A DNA stretch of 10,512 bases from the NCBI GenBank assembly GCA_934462885.1, contig CAKSJC010000044.1, positions 1-10,512 on the forward strand, written 5' to 3'. The notes under the pieces were generated by a model. It was not told where the DNA came from. It saw nothing but the letters and a program-made list of their open reading frames with translations, and made no database searches. This DNA comes from an uncultured Eubacteriales bacterium (GTDB lineage Bacteria; Bacillota; Clostridia; Oscillospirales; CAG-272). A program made the position numbers and the translations under genes. Numbering within the stretch: position 1 is the first letter of the stretch; each line of letters opens with the position of its first letter. Positions 1 through 6,011 of the stretch are shown in pieces.

Positions 1-40
1 GAGAAGCTTTCGGCAGGAAAGCTTCTCTGCTTGTTTTTTT
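1..40 (+). terminator. Rho-independent terminator of a gene left of the window
   Basis: A perfect 11-bp inverted repeat (1-11 with 17-27, loop GGCAG) is followed by a T-rich tract ending in seven Ts. The left arm reaches the window edge, so the stem may be longer. The T tract fits termination of a plus-strand gene outside the window. Because the minus-strand peroxide operon ends at 91 and I see no other hairpin between 41 and 90, the same stem may also stop that operon, but the sequence left of position 1 that would show a T tract in that direction is not visible. Confidence 0.88.
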
Positions 41-90
41 AGGATGAAAATATAAACGGCGTGATGAAACGGGCGTGTCTGTGTCGATGG

Positions 91-246
91 TTATTCCTCT
101 TCAAACGCATCCTTGCCCAGTCCGCAAGTAGGACATACCCAATCTTCCGGAATATTTTCAAATGGAGTTCCGGGAGCAATGCCGCTGTCGGGATCTCCGA
201 TTTCGGGATCATACACATATCCGCATGGGCAAACATATTTCTTCAT
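91..246 (-). CDS. Rubredoxin with a shortened first cysteine knuckle
   Basis: This 51-residue protein is a small mononuclear iron electron carrier of the cytoplasm. The family hallmarks are clear: a YVYDPE segment, GDPDSGIAPGTPF (18-30), EDWVCPTCG (34-42) and a KDAFE tail. The length is typical. The start ATG is preceded by AAGGA at good spacing. The second iron-binding pair is normal (C38, C41 in CPTCG). The first pair reads VCPCGY, with C6 and C8 separated by one residue instead of the usual two. The reading frame is intact, so this is either a real one-residue deletion or a three-base assembly error. It is the last gene of the perR operon, 21 bases after the BFD-like gene. In clostridia, rubredoxin passes electrons from NADH:rubredoxin oxidoreductase to reverse rubrerythrin, which fits this context. 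That it still binds iron in the usual way is an inference. Confidence 0.93.
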   Translation of the reverse strand: MKKYVCPCGYVYDPEIGDPDSGIAPGTPFENIPEDWVCPTCGLGKDAFEEE

Positions 247-267
247 TTTTTCACATCCTTTTTCGTG

Positions 268-462
268 TTACTTACTCATTATTTCAGAGATGACCTTCAT
301 TATTTTATCGTGACATCCGCCGCACCCCGTTGAGCAGTGAGTGATTTTTTGCACATCCTCAAAGGCTTTTTCAACGTTTTCAAACTTATCTTCTTTATAA
401 AGCGCGTTCTCAACGTCGGCATACGACACTTTTTTACATTTGCAGATTGTATAATTTTCCAT
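268..462 (-). CDS. BFD-like [2Fe-2S]-binding small protein
   Basis: This 64-residue protein resembles the bacterioferritin-associated ferredoxin (BFD) fold, a small helical domain holding one [2Fe-2S] cluster. The expected cysteines are present: C7-x-C9 near the N-terminus and C47-x-x-C50 in a TGCGGC segment. C43 is an additional cysteine. Between them lies a helical charged stretch with the VSYADVENAL segment typical of the family. The start lies only two bases after the rubrerythrin stop and has no convincing Shine-Dalgarno, so translation is probably coupled. Classical BFD proteins help release iron from bacterioferritin; no bacterioferritin is present here. Its place between a peroxidase and a rubredoxin suggests an electron-transfer or iron-handling role in peroxide defence, but that is inference from neighbourhood only. 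A generic (2Fe-2S)-binding protein is the safe name. Confidence 0.85.
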   Translation of the reverse strand: MENYTICKCKKVSYADVENALYKEDKFENVEKAFEDVQKITHCSTGCGGCHDKIMKVISEIMSK

Positions 463-464
463 AA

Positions 465-1016
465 TTATTTGCCGAAGTATCTGTCGAGAAGACCTTTGAA
501 AGCTCTGCCGTGACGGGCTTCGTCTTTTGCCATTTCGTGAACTGTGTCGTGGATAGCGTCGAGGTTGTTAGCCTTAGCGAGTTTTGCAAGCTCAAATTTG
601 CCTGCTGTCGCGCCGTTTTCGGCTGCAACGCGGAGTTCAAGGTTTTTCTTTGTTGAAGGAGTTACGACTTCGCCGAGCATTTCTGCGAATTTGGAAGCGT
701 GTTCAGCCTCTTCGTAAGCGGCTTTTTCCCAGTAAAGTCCGATTTCGGGATAACCTTCACGGAACGCAACTCTTGCCATTGCGAGATACATACCGACTTC
801 GGTGCATTCGCCGTTGAAGTTAGCGCGAAGTCCTTCTATGATCTCTTCCGGAACGTCTTTTGTTATGCCGACTTCATGTTCGGTCGCCCATGTGAGGTTT
901 TCATCTTCTATTACTTCGACAAACTTTTCACCGGGAGCCTTGCAGAGAGGGCATTTTTCGGGACGTGTTTCGCTCATTACGATTTCACCGCATACTGTGC
1001 ATTTCCATTTTTTCAT
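465..1016 (-). CDS. Reverse rubrerythrin (NADH-linked peroxidase component)
   Basis: This 183-residue protein has a rubredoxin-like iron knuckle at the N-terminus (C6, C9 in KCTVCG and C22, C25 in KCPLC) followed by a ferritin-like diiron four-helix domain (about 55-183). This is the reverse of classical rubrerythrin order and matches the clostridial reverse rubrerythrins. Likely iron ligands are E70, the ExxH pair E103/H106, a glutamate near 134, and ExxH E166/H169. Members characterised in Clostridium acetobutylicum reduce hydrogen peroxide using electrons from NADH through NADH:rubredoxin oxidoreductase and rubredoxin, and their genes are repressed by PerR. Both PerR and rubredoxin are encoded in this operon. 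I chose the ATG at 1016 because AAAGGAG lies nine bases upstream and the protein then starts with the conserved MKKWKC; a longer frame reading upstream would overlap perR and add a lysine-rich stretch. Confidence 0.94.
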   Translation of the reverse strand: MKKWKCTVCGEIVMSETRPEKCPLCKAPGEKFVEVIEDENLTWATEHEVGITKDVPEEIIEGLRANFNGECTEVGMYLAMARVAFREGYPEIGLYWEKAAYEEAEHASKFAEMLGEVVTPSTKKNLELRVAAENGATAGKFELAKLAKANNLDAIHDTVHEMAKDEARHGRAFKGLLDRYFGK

Positions 1017-1036
1017 TTTCTTTATCTCCTTTATAT

Positions 1037-1061
1037 TGTATTGTAGATTACTGTATTGTAG
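1037..1061 (-). repeat. Two 10-bp direct repeats in the perR-rubrerythrin junction
   Basis: On the minus strand CTACAATACA occurs twice (1052-1061 and 1037-1046), separated by five bases, giving a 15-base period. A third partial copy (TACAATA, 1034-1040) overlaps the second. The first copy covers the last codons of perR and the second lies in the gap before the rubrerythrin Shine-Dalgarno. The repeat is seen directly; no function is known. It could be a protein-binding or RNA-processing site, or chance in AT-rich sequence. I found no good -35 element at 17-base spacing, so an internal promoter is not supported. Confidence 0.5.
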
Positions 1062-1482
1062 TTTTTGCTTTTTTTTGTTCTTTTGATTCACATTCGGCGC
1101 AAATGCCGGTAAATTCTACGGATGCGCCTTCGATTTTCAGATCGGTTGGATCTGCGATACCTGATTTTATGTCAAAATCCTTTGACATCCAGACGTCCGA
1201 AACCTTTCCGCAGATTCTGCATACTCCGTGATAATGAGATTTGACCGTGACGTCGTATATATCTTCGGCGCCGTTCATTGGGATACGCAGGAGAAGTCCG
1301 TCTTCCGCCATGTCGGCGAGAACACGAAAGACCGTGGCGCGTCCGATAGTCGGATTTTTAATGCTTACCTTACGATATACAGCTCCTGCCGACTGATGAC
1401 TTCCCATATCGCGGAGAGTTTTTAATATAATGCGTTTTTGTACGGTGCTCCGTCTTTGTTTTTTCATTGCAACGTTATCCAT
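1048..1482 (-). CDS. perR: PerR peroxide-sensing repressor, Fur family
   Basis: This 144-residue Fur-family repressor has an N-terminal winged helix (about 10-70, including SAGAVYRKV and TIGRATVFRVL) and a C-terminal metal-binding dimerisation domain. Comparing with Bacillus subtilis PerR from memory, every key residue is present at a constant offset of eight: regulatory metal ligands H29, D77, H83, H85 and D96, and the structural zinc cysteines C88, C91, C128 and C131. The aspartate at 96, where Fur proteins carry glutamate, supports PerR rather than Fur. PerR senses peroxide by iron-catalysed oxidation of its histidine ligands and then releases DNA. It heads the operon with reverse rubrerythrin, the BFD-like protein and rubredoxin, its classical targets in clostridia, so it is probably autoregulated. 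The start is preceded by GAGGAG ten bases upstream; an ATG five codons later is an alternative. Confidence 0.95.
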   Translation of the reverse strand: MDNVAMKKQRRSTVQKRIILKTLRDMGSHQSAGAVYRKVSIKNPTIGRATVFRVLADMAEDGLLLRIPMNGAEDIYDVTVKSHYHGVCRICGKVSDVWMSKDFDIKSGIADPTDLKIEGASVEFTGICAECESKEQKKAKTTIQ

Positions 1483-1512
1483 ACCGTACGTGCTCCTCGG
1501 TTGTTATTGAGA

Positions 1513-1527
1513 CTAAATATCATTTAG
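1513..1527 (-). promoter_or_regulatory. Candidate PerR operator (15-bp palindrome)
   Basis: On the minus strand CTAAAT-GAT-ATTTAG forms a perfect 6-3-6 inverted repeat just downstream of the predicted transcription start of the perR operon. Its length and AT-rich, Fur-box-like symmetry suit a PerR or Fur-type dimer, and the location suits repression. It matches the Bacillus PerR box (7-1-7, TTATAAT core) only partly, so assignment to PerR rests mainly on position. Confidence 0.5.
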
Positions 1528-1536
1528 CTTGATTTA

Positions 1537-1564
1537 ATTATACCATAAACTATTCAAATGTCAA
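1537..1564 (-). promoter_or_regulatory. Sigma-A promoter of the perR operon
   Basis: Reading the minus strand, TTGACA (1564-1559) is followed after 16 bases by TATAAT (1542-1537), which also carries the extended -10 TG one base upstream. A- and T-tracts just upstream (about 1566-1595) could act as an UP element. The start of transcription would fall near 1530, about 48 bases before the perR ATG. Confidence 0.85.
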
Positions 1565-1637
1565 GAGCTTTTTTTATTTTTATAAAAAATTTTTTCGGGA
1601 GAATAGGGCGGAAAAGTAAGATTTTTTCTTTTTTGTC

Positions 1638-1666
1638 TTGACAAACGGGGAAATATGCGGTAAAAT
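1638..1666 (+). promoter_or_regulatory. Sigma-A promoter of the T-box-controlled synthetase gene
   Basis: TTGACA (1638-1643) and TAAAAT (1661-1666) are separated by exactly 17 bases. Transcription should begin near 1673, just before the conserved first bases of the T-box Stem I. It diverges from the perR promoter, with about 73 bases between the two -35 elements. Confidence 0.88.
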
Positions 1667-1889
1667 ATGCACAAAGCAATGATGAAGAGAATAGTTGAAA
1701 TATCGTCAAAAGAGAATGCGGACGGCGTTTGCCGTGGTGAGAGCCGCAGACGTAAAACAATTTATTGTAGCTTCTAAGCTGAAAGAAAGAAAACGATGGA
1801 ATTCATCGCGAGTAGAATCTTTCCGACGCTGCCGCGTAAGGGCATAAGGCTTGTTTGAGCCGGAGGGGCGTTTTTTGTTAAAAACGCAA

Positions 1890-1926
1890 TTTGAGTGGTA
1901 CCGCGGACTTATTTGTTCGTCTCAAA
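1890..1926 (+). promoter_or_regulatory. T-box antiterminator
   Basis: The alternative fold can be drawn exactly. Lower helix UUUGAG (1890-1895) pairs with CUCAAA (1921-1926); upper helix GCGGAC (1903-1908) pairs with GUUCGU (1915-1920); between them lies the seven-base bulge UGGUACC (1896-1902) that receives the tRNA acceptor end. The 3' strand is shared with the terminator below, so the two folds exclude each other. Confidence 0.92.
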
Positions 1927-1951
1927 GGATTTAACTTTGGGACGATTTTTT
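1918..1951 (+). terminator. Conditional terminator of the T-box leader
   Basis: CGTCTCAAAG (1918-1927) pairs with CTTTGGGACG (1935-1944) with one G-U pair and a seven-base loop, followed by ATTTTTT. Its 5' arm contains the bases needed by the antiterminator. Default termination is expected when the cognate tRNA is charged. Confidence 0.92.
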
Positions 1952-1984
1952 ATTTGTCCCGAAAAAACGGAGGTATCGTTTATT

Positions 1985-4279
1985 ATGAGAACCGAACTTA
2001 CAGGACTTGAATTCAAAATAGGAGAAATGGCTTCCAGAATCGCTGAACTTCGTGAGATTGAGGGATATTCCGTGGAGGAAATGGCTCATTTAACGGATAC
2101 GACTCCCGCCGAATACGAAGAATGTGAAGCGGGACATTCGAATTTGACGTTTGCGTTTATTTACAGATGCGCACTTGCGTTTAACGTTGACGTTACCGAT
2201 ATTATCGAGGGAAAAAGCCCTACTCTTGCAGGGTATACCGTGACGAGAAGCGGAGAAGGTCAAAAAATCGAGCAGGCGCACGGACTGACTTATTATAATC
2301 TTGCACCGTCGTTCAAAAACAGGATATCGGAACCTCTTTTCGTCATAGCGGAGCATGACCCCGAGAAGGAAAGACGTGATATTGAGCTTACGACTCACGA
2401 GGGTCAGGAGTGCGATATCGTAATTAAAGGAACCCTTAAAGTAAGAGTCGGAGAACACAGCGAGATACTGCATGAGGGGGACAGCATATATTACGACAGT
2501 TCGACTCCGCACGGCATGGTAGCGATCGGCGGAGAATGCCTCTTTTACGCAATAGTTCTGACTCCGAACGCCGACCAGAGTATATATCACGGCGAGAAAA
2601 AGGTCAGAACGGAAGCTCCTGCGGAACAGACGGGCACGGAGCGTATATATAAGAGATTCATTAAAACAGAAAAAGATGAAAACGGAACTCCCGTAAAGAT
2701 TACATTCAATAATGAAGAAAAATTCAATTTCGCGTTTGATATAGTAGACGCTCTTGGCACGGAAAAACCCGACAAGAGAGCGATGGTCTACGTAGCAAGC
2801 GACGGTGTCAGCGAAAAAACGTTCACGTTCAAGGATATGAAGAGAGCGTCGGCTCAGTGCGCGAACTACTTTAAGTCTCTCGGAATAAAAAAGGGAGATC
2901 GCGTAATGCTCGTATTAAGACGGCATTACCAGTTCTGGTTTGCGATGCTTGGGTTAAATAAGCTCGGAGCTGTTGCGATACCCGCGACGAATCAGCTTTT
3001 GTCTCATGACTTTGAGTACCGCTTCAAAAAGGCGGGAGTTTCCGCGATCATTTGCACTGCAACGGGGGATACTGCGCATCAGGCCGAAATAGCTATGGAA
3101 AACTGCGATTTCCCGATTACAAAGATTATAGTAAACGGTGAGAGAGACGGTTGGCGGAATTTCAACTCCGAATATGATCTTTTCAGCGGAAAGTTCGAAA
3201 GAACGGAGGATTCTCCCTGCGGAGACGATCCGCTTCTCATGTTCTTCACATCGGGTACAACCGGATACCCGAAGATTGCCATGCACAATCACAAATACGC
3301 GCTCGGGCATTTCCATACCGCAAAATACTGGCACTGCGTTGATTCTTCGGATACGGGACTTCACTTTACAATATCCGATACCGGATGGGCAAAATCCATG
3401 TGGGGTAAGCTTTACGGTCAGTGGCTCTGCGAAGCCGCGACATTCGTGTACGATTTCGATCGTTTCGACGCCGCGCATATACTTCCGATGTTCAAGAAGT
3501 ACGGGATAACTACGTTCTGCGCACCTCCGACAATGTACCGTATGCTCATAAAAGAGGATCTGTCAAAGTACGATTTCTCGTCTTTGAAACATGCGACAAC
3601 CGCCGGAGAAGCGCTTAACCCTGAGGTTTACAGACGCTTTGAGGAGGTAACGGGGCTTTCTATCATGGAAGGCTTCGGACAGAGCGAGACGACCTGCATG
3701 ATAGGAAACTTAGTGGGCGCGCCGCATAAGCTCGGTTCAATGGGCAAACCGTGTCCGATATACGACGTTCACTTGATCGGCACAGACGGAAACGAAACGA
3801 AAGACGGCGAGACGGGCGAAATAGTAATAAAGACCGATGAAAAAGTTCCGTGCGGACTCTTTATGGGATATTACAGAGACGAAGAAAAAACGGCTGAAGT
3901 TTGGCACGACGGATATTATCATACCGGAGACCTTGCATGGCGCGATGAGGACGGTTTCTTATGGTACGTAGGCAGAAAAGATGACGTTATCAAGTCGTCG
4001 GGCTACCGCATCGGACCGTTTGAGATAGAAAATGTTATTATGGAGCTTCCGTATGTCGTAGAATGCGGCGTTTCTGCCGTTCCCGACGAAATAAGAGGAC
4101 AGATAGTCAAAGCTTCGATAGTTCTCACCCGCGGAACCGATGGAAGCGAAGAACTCAAAAAGGAAATACAGGATTACGTCAAAAAGAACACCGCACCGTA
4201 TAAATATCCGAGAATAGTGGAGTTCAAGAAAGAACTTCCGAAAACTGTAAGCGGCAAAATAATAAGAAGTAAGCTATAA
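1985..4279 (+). CDS. HTH-cupin-acyl-CoA synthetase fusion (AMP-forming)
   Basis: This 764-residue protein has three parts. Residues about 10-60 look like an XRE-type helix-turn-helix. Residues about 118-195 form a small cupin barrel, with H138-EGQE142, the GDSIYYDS segment and PHG at 175-177. Residues about 235-764 are a complete ANL-family acyl-CoA synthetase: P-loop TSGTTGYPK (422-430), GFGQSE (563-568), YHTGDLA (645-651), the hinge-side GRKDDVIKSSGYRIG (663-677) and the catalytic lysine K758 in PKTVSGKIIR. The enzyme should activate a carboxylic acid with ATP and transfer it to CoA; the acid cannot be told, though the medium-chain or aryl-acid synthetase type fits best. HTH-cupin proteins are normally separate regulators, so the fusion could sense a ligand and bind DNA as well. 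I chose ATG 1985, 11 bases after GGAGG; the frame is open back to a GTG inside the T-box, which is not a plausible start. Expression is controlled by the T-box upstream. Confidence 0.9.
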   Translation: MRTELTGLEFKIGEMASRIAELREIEGYSVEEMAHLTDTTPAEYEECEAGHSNLTFAFIYRCALAFNVDVTDIIEGKSPTLAGYTVTRSGEGQKIEQAHGLTYYNLAPSFKNRISEPLFVIAEHDPEKERRDIELTTHEGQECDIVIKGTLKVRVGEHSEILHEGDSIYYDSSTPHGMVAIGGECLFYAIVLTPNADQSIYHGEKKVRTEAPAEQTGTERIYKRFIKTEKDENGTPVKITFNNEEKFNFAFDIVDALGTEKPDKRAMVYVASDGVSEKTFTFKDMKRASAQCANYFKSLGIKKGDRVMLVLRRHYQFWFAMLGLNKLGAVAIPATNQLLSHDFEYRFKKAGVSAIICTATGDTAHQAEIAMENCDFPITKIIVNGERDGWRNFNSEYDLFSGKFERTEDSPCGDDPLLMFFTSGTTGYPKIAMHNHKYALGHFHTAKYWHCVDSSDTGLHFTISDTGWAKSMWGKLYGQWLCEAATFVYDFDRFDAAHILPMFKKYGITTFCAPPTMYRMLIKEDLSKYDFSSLKHATTAGEALNPEVYRRFEEVTGLSIMEGFGQSETTCMIGNLVGAPHKLGSMGKPCPIYDVHLIGTDGNETKDGETGEIVIKTDEKVPCGLFMGYYRDEEKTAEVWHDGYYHTGDLAWRDEDGFLWYVGRKDDVIKSSGYRIGPFEIENVIMELPYVVECGVSAVPDEIRGQIVKASIVLTRGTDGSEELKKEIQDYVKKNTAPYKYPRIVEFKKELPKTVSGKIIRSKL

Positions 4280-4336
4280 ATATGAAAAGTCAGCGGTAAA
4301 TTGGCAAAAAATGTATAGCAAACTTACCTGTTTATG

Positions 4337-4365
4337 TTGACAAAAAGACAAAAATCATGTATAAT
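4337..4365 (+). promoter_or_regulatory. Consensus sigma-A promoter of the lipoprotein gene
   Basis: TTGACA (4337-4342) and TATAAT (4360-4365) are both perfect and separated by 17 bases. The start of transcription falls near 4372, about 37 bases before the lipoprotein ATG. No convincing terminator was seen between the synthetase stop (4279) and this promoter, so some read-through is possible. Confidence 0.92.
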
Positions 4366-4408
4366 CAAACTAAAGTTTACAGACATTTTTTATGAAAGAG
4401 GTATAAAA

Positions 4409-5917
4409 ATGAAACGATTTACCGCGCTTGCTCTTGTTCTCATGATGTGTGCTTCATTTGTGCTCACTTCATGCGGCGGAGATAAAAACGTGGACGACGC
4501 CAATAAAGGTAACGATTCTTCCGTACAGAATAACGGCGAGGAAGATATTTTCGCGCAGTACAGAAACATCAACTTAAAAGGACGTACAGTTAAAATATCC
4601 GTAAGTGAAAACATATCGGAACACGGAGAGGGAATGCCTTCGTCGTACCTGTATATAGCAGGTCCGGATGAAGACTCTCCCGAAAGAGTTCAGTCTAACG
4701 TGTATCACAGAAATCTTGAAGTGGCACAGATGCTCAACTGCAAGCTTGAGCATATACCGGTAGATTTGTCATATGACAGCGTTGCTTCTTACGTAGAAAG
4801 TATGGTAAACTCAAACGATACGTCGATAAGCTACTATATAAACGACCAGTACGGTTTCTTGAATCTTGCGCAGAAGGGAATGCTTCTCGACCTTCAGGAT
4901 ACGCTCAATTTCGACGAATACTACTTTGATTTTGACGGAGACGAATATTACGGCGAGTACATGAAAGGCATGATGGTTGGCGACCGCAGATATATCGTTA
5001 CGGGCGACTACTTTATAGATACGCTGCGCGCTTGTCATGTTCTTTATTTCAACAAAAATATCTATACGGATAAATTCGGCAGCGTTGAAAATCTGTACAA
5101 TATGGTGCTTGACGACAAATGGACTCTTGATGAGTTCAATTCGATAGTAACTCAGGCTTACACGGACGCGGACGGCGACGGACTCAAGACCGAAGGAGAT
5201 ATTTACGGACTTACCGGACATACTCTTGCTTGGAAAGAACCGTTCATCACGTTCTATTACAGCACAGACGCACAGCTTATTGACTATGATGCGGATAACA
5301 TACCGTATATAAACAAAGACAGGCTGCTAAGACTCAGTACGGTTGCCGAAAAGCTCATACCGCTTGACAAGTCGGTCGGTATGTGGCAGACGGATGTAGT
5401 TGAAGATACCGTAAGCAAATTCATAAACGGCGGAACGCTGTTTACAATGTATCAAAAGATAGGCGATATCGAAAAAGGACAGATGAGAGATTTCGACGGT
5501 ATGGGACTTGTTCCGTATCCGAAACTTGACGAGAGTCAGACAAAGTACCTCACGCTTGTTCACGATACTGCCGAAGTGGGTGCGATTCCGACAATAATTA
5601 CAGGAGAGAACGCGTCGGTAGCGTCTGCGGTTATTCAGGTAATGAGCGTACATTCTCATAAGTATCTGCTGAACGACTACTATGAGACCGCGCTTAAATC
5701 GAGATACGTACAGGATCCGTATTCAGCAAAGATGCTTGATATCGTTGTAGACGGAATTTATGCTCCGTTTGACCTTGCGTATGAGCTTGTTGTAGGATTC
5801 GGACCTGTCAATGCCTCTATCGCAAGAGGAAACGACGTTACACAATCCTCTTTTAAGTCGAACGAAAAGAGAGCGAACAAAATGCTTAACGATATAGTAG
5901 AGGCATACATAGGATAA
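4409..5917 (+). CDS. Lipoprotein, ABC-type extracellular solute-binding protein
   Basis: The 502-residue product begins with a lipoprotein signal: MKR, a hydrophobic stretch (4-19) and the lipobox LTSC with the lipid-bearing cysteine at 22, followed by a flexible Asp/Asn/Ser-rich linker (25-47). The rest looks like a large family 1-type solute-binding protein of the kind that feeds sugar or oligosaccharide ABC importers; features include VLYFNKNIY (211-219), the WTLDEF segment (238-243) and a long alpha/beta body. An EF-hand-like loop D253-A-D-G-D-G-L-K-T-E-G-D264 followed by YGL could bind calcium, as in many Gram-positive members. No permease or ATPase gene is adjacent, so the ligand and partner are unknown. 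ATG 4409 follows AGAGG at seven bases; the frame is open further upstream but that part overlaps the promoter. It is a single-gene unit between a consensus promoter and a strong terminator. Confidence 0.82.
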   Translation: MKRFTALALVLMMCASFVLTSCGGDKNVDDANKGNDSSVQNNGEEDIFAQYRNINLKGRTVKISVSENISEHGEGMPSSYLYIAGPDEDSPERVQSNVYHRNLEVAQMLNCKLEHIPVDLSYDSVASYVESMVNSNDTSISYYINDQYGFLNLAQKGMLLDLQDTLNFDEYYFDFDGDEYYGEYMKGMMVGDRRYIVTGDYFIDTLRACHVLYFNKNIYTDKFGSVENLYNMVLDDKWTLDEFNSIVTQAYTDADGDGLKTEGDIYGLTGHTLAWKEPFITFYYSTDAQLIDYDADNIPYINKDRLLRLSTVAEKLIPLDKSVGMWQTDVVEDTVSKFINGGTLFTMYQKIGDIEKGQMRDFDGMGLVPYPKLDESQTKYLTLVHDTAEVGAIPTIITGENASVASAVIQVMSVHSHKYLLNDYYETALKSRYVQDPYSAKMLDIVVDGIYAPFDLAYELVVGFGPVNASIARGNDVTQSSFKSNEKRANKMLNDIVEAYIG

Positions 5918-5960
5918 TCACATAAAACGAAAGCCCGAACATAAAGCATAAAACATAATG

Positions 5961-6001
5961 AAAACCGCGGAAAACTTTTAATAAAGTTTTTCGCGGTTTT
6001 T
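5961..6001. terminator. Bidirectional terminator between convergent genes
   Basis: An 18-bp stem with a four-base loop (5961-5978 with 5983-6000, one G-T wobble at 5970/5991) begins with four As and ends with Ts, so it can act in both directions. It lies 43 bases after the lipoprotein stop and 11 bases after the stop of the convergent SLH gene. Confidence 0.93.
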
Positions 6002-6011
6002 GGCGTTATTG

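Larger units (their letters stand above)
1673..1955 (+). ncRNA. T-box riboswitch (tRNA-sensing leader)
   Basis: This 5' leader carries the ordered parts of a T-box. Stem I starts with a kink-turn-like pair AUGAUGA (1679-1685) and CUGA (1779-1782). Its distal end has the AGAGAA bulge (1711-1716), helix UGCGG/CCGCA (1717-1721 with 1744-1748), hairpin ACGGC/GCCGU and the conserved GGUGAGAG (1736-1743). Stem II is a small hairpin (CGAUG/CAUCG, 1794-1808), followed by GAGUAG (1810-1815) and further hairpins, the clearest being 1868-1887. The T-box sequence UGGUACCGCG lies at 1896-1905, and a terminator follows. T-box RNAs bind one tRNA; the uncharged form stabilises the antiterminator and lets transcription continue. 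The specifier triplet could not be fixed by eye because the specifier loop lacks a clear GAA on its 3' strand. The UGGU of the bulge predicts a tRNA with A at position 73. The regulated gene is the HTH-cupin-acyl-CoA synthetase 30 bases downstream. Confidence 0.95.

Noticed and set aside
1016..1061. Internal promoter for rubrerythrin using TACAAT in the direct repeats as -10
   Set aside because: No acceptable -35 element occurs 16-18 bases upstream of either TACAAT copy.
1554..1760. Minus-strand 68-codon frame opposite the T-box
   Set aside because: It is antisense to a well-supported structured leader, overlaps both promoters and has no recognisable protein features.
1895..1984. Possible N-terminal extension of the acyl-CoA synthetase from a GTG at 1895
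   Set aside because: The bases lie inside the T-box sequence and terminator, have no Shine-Dalgarno, and the extension adds no domain; ATG 1985 has GGAGG upstream.
2954..3478. Long minus-strand frame inside the synthetase
   Set aside because: It lies opposite the conserved AMP-binding domain and has no Shine-Dalgarno or recognisable motif.
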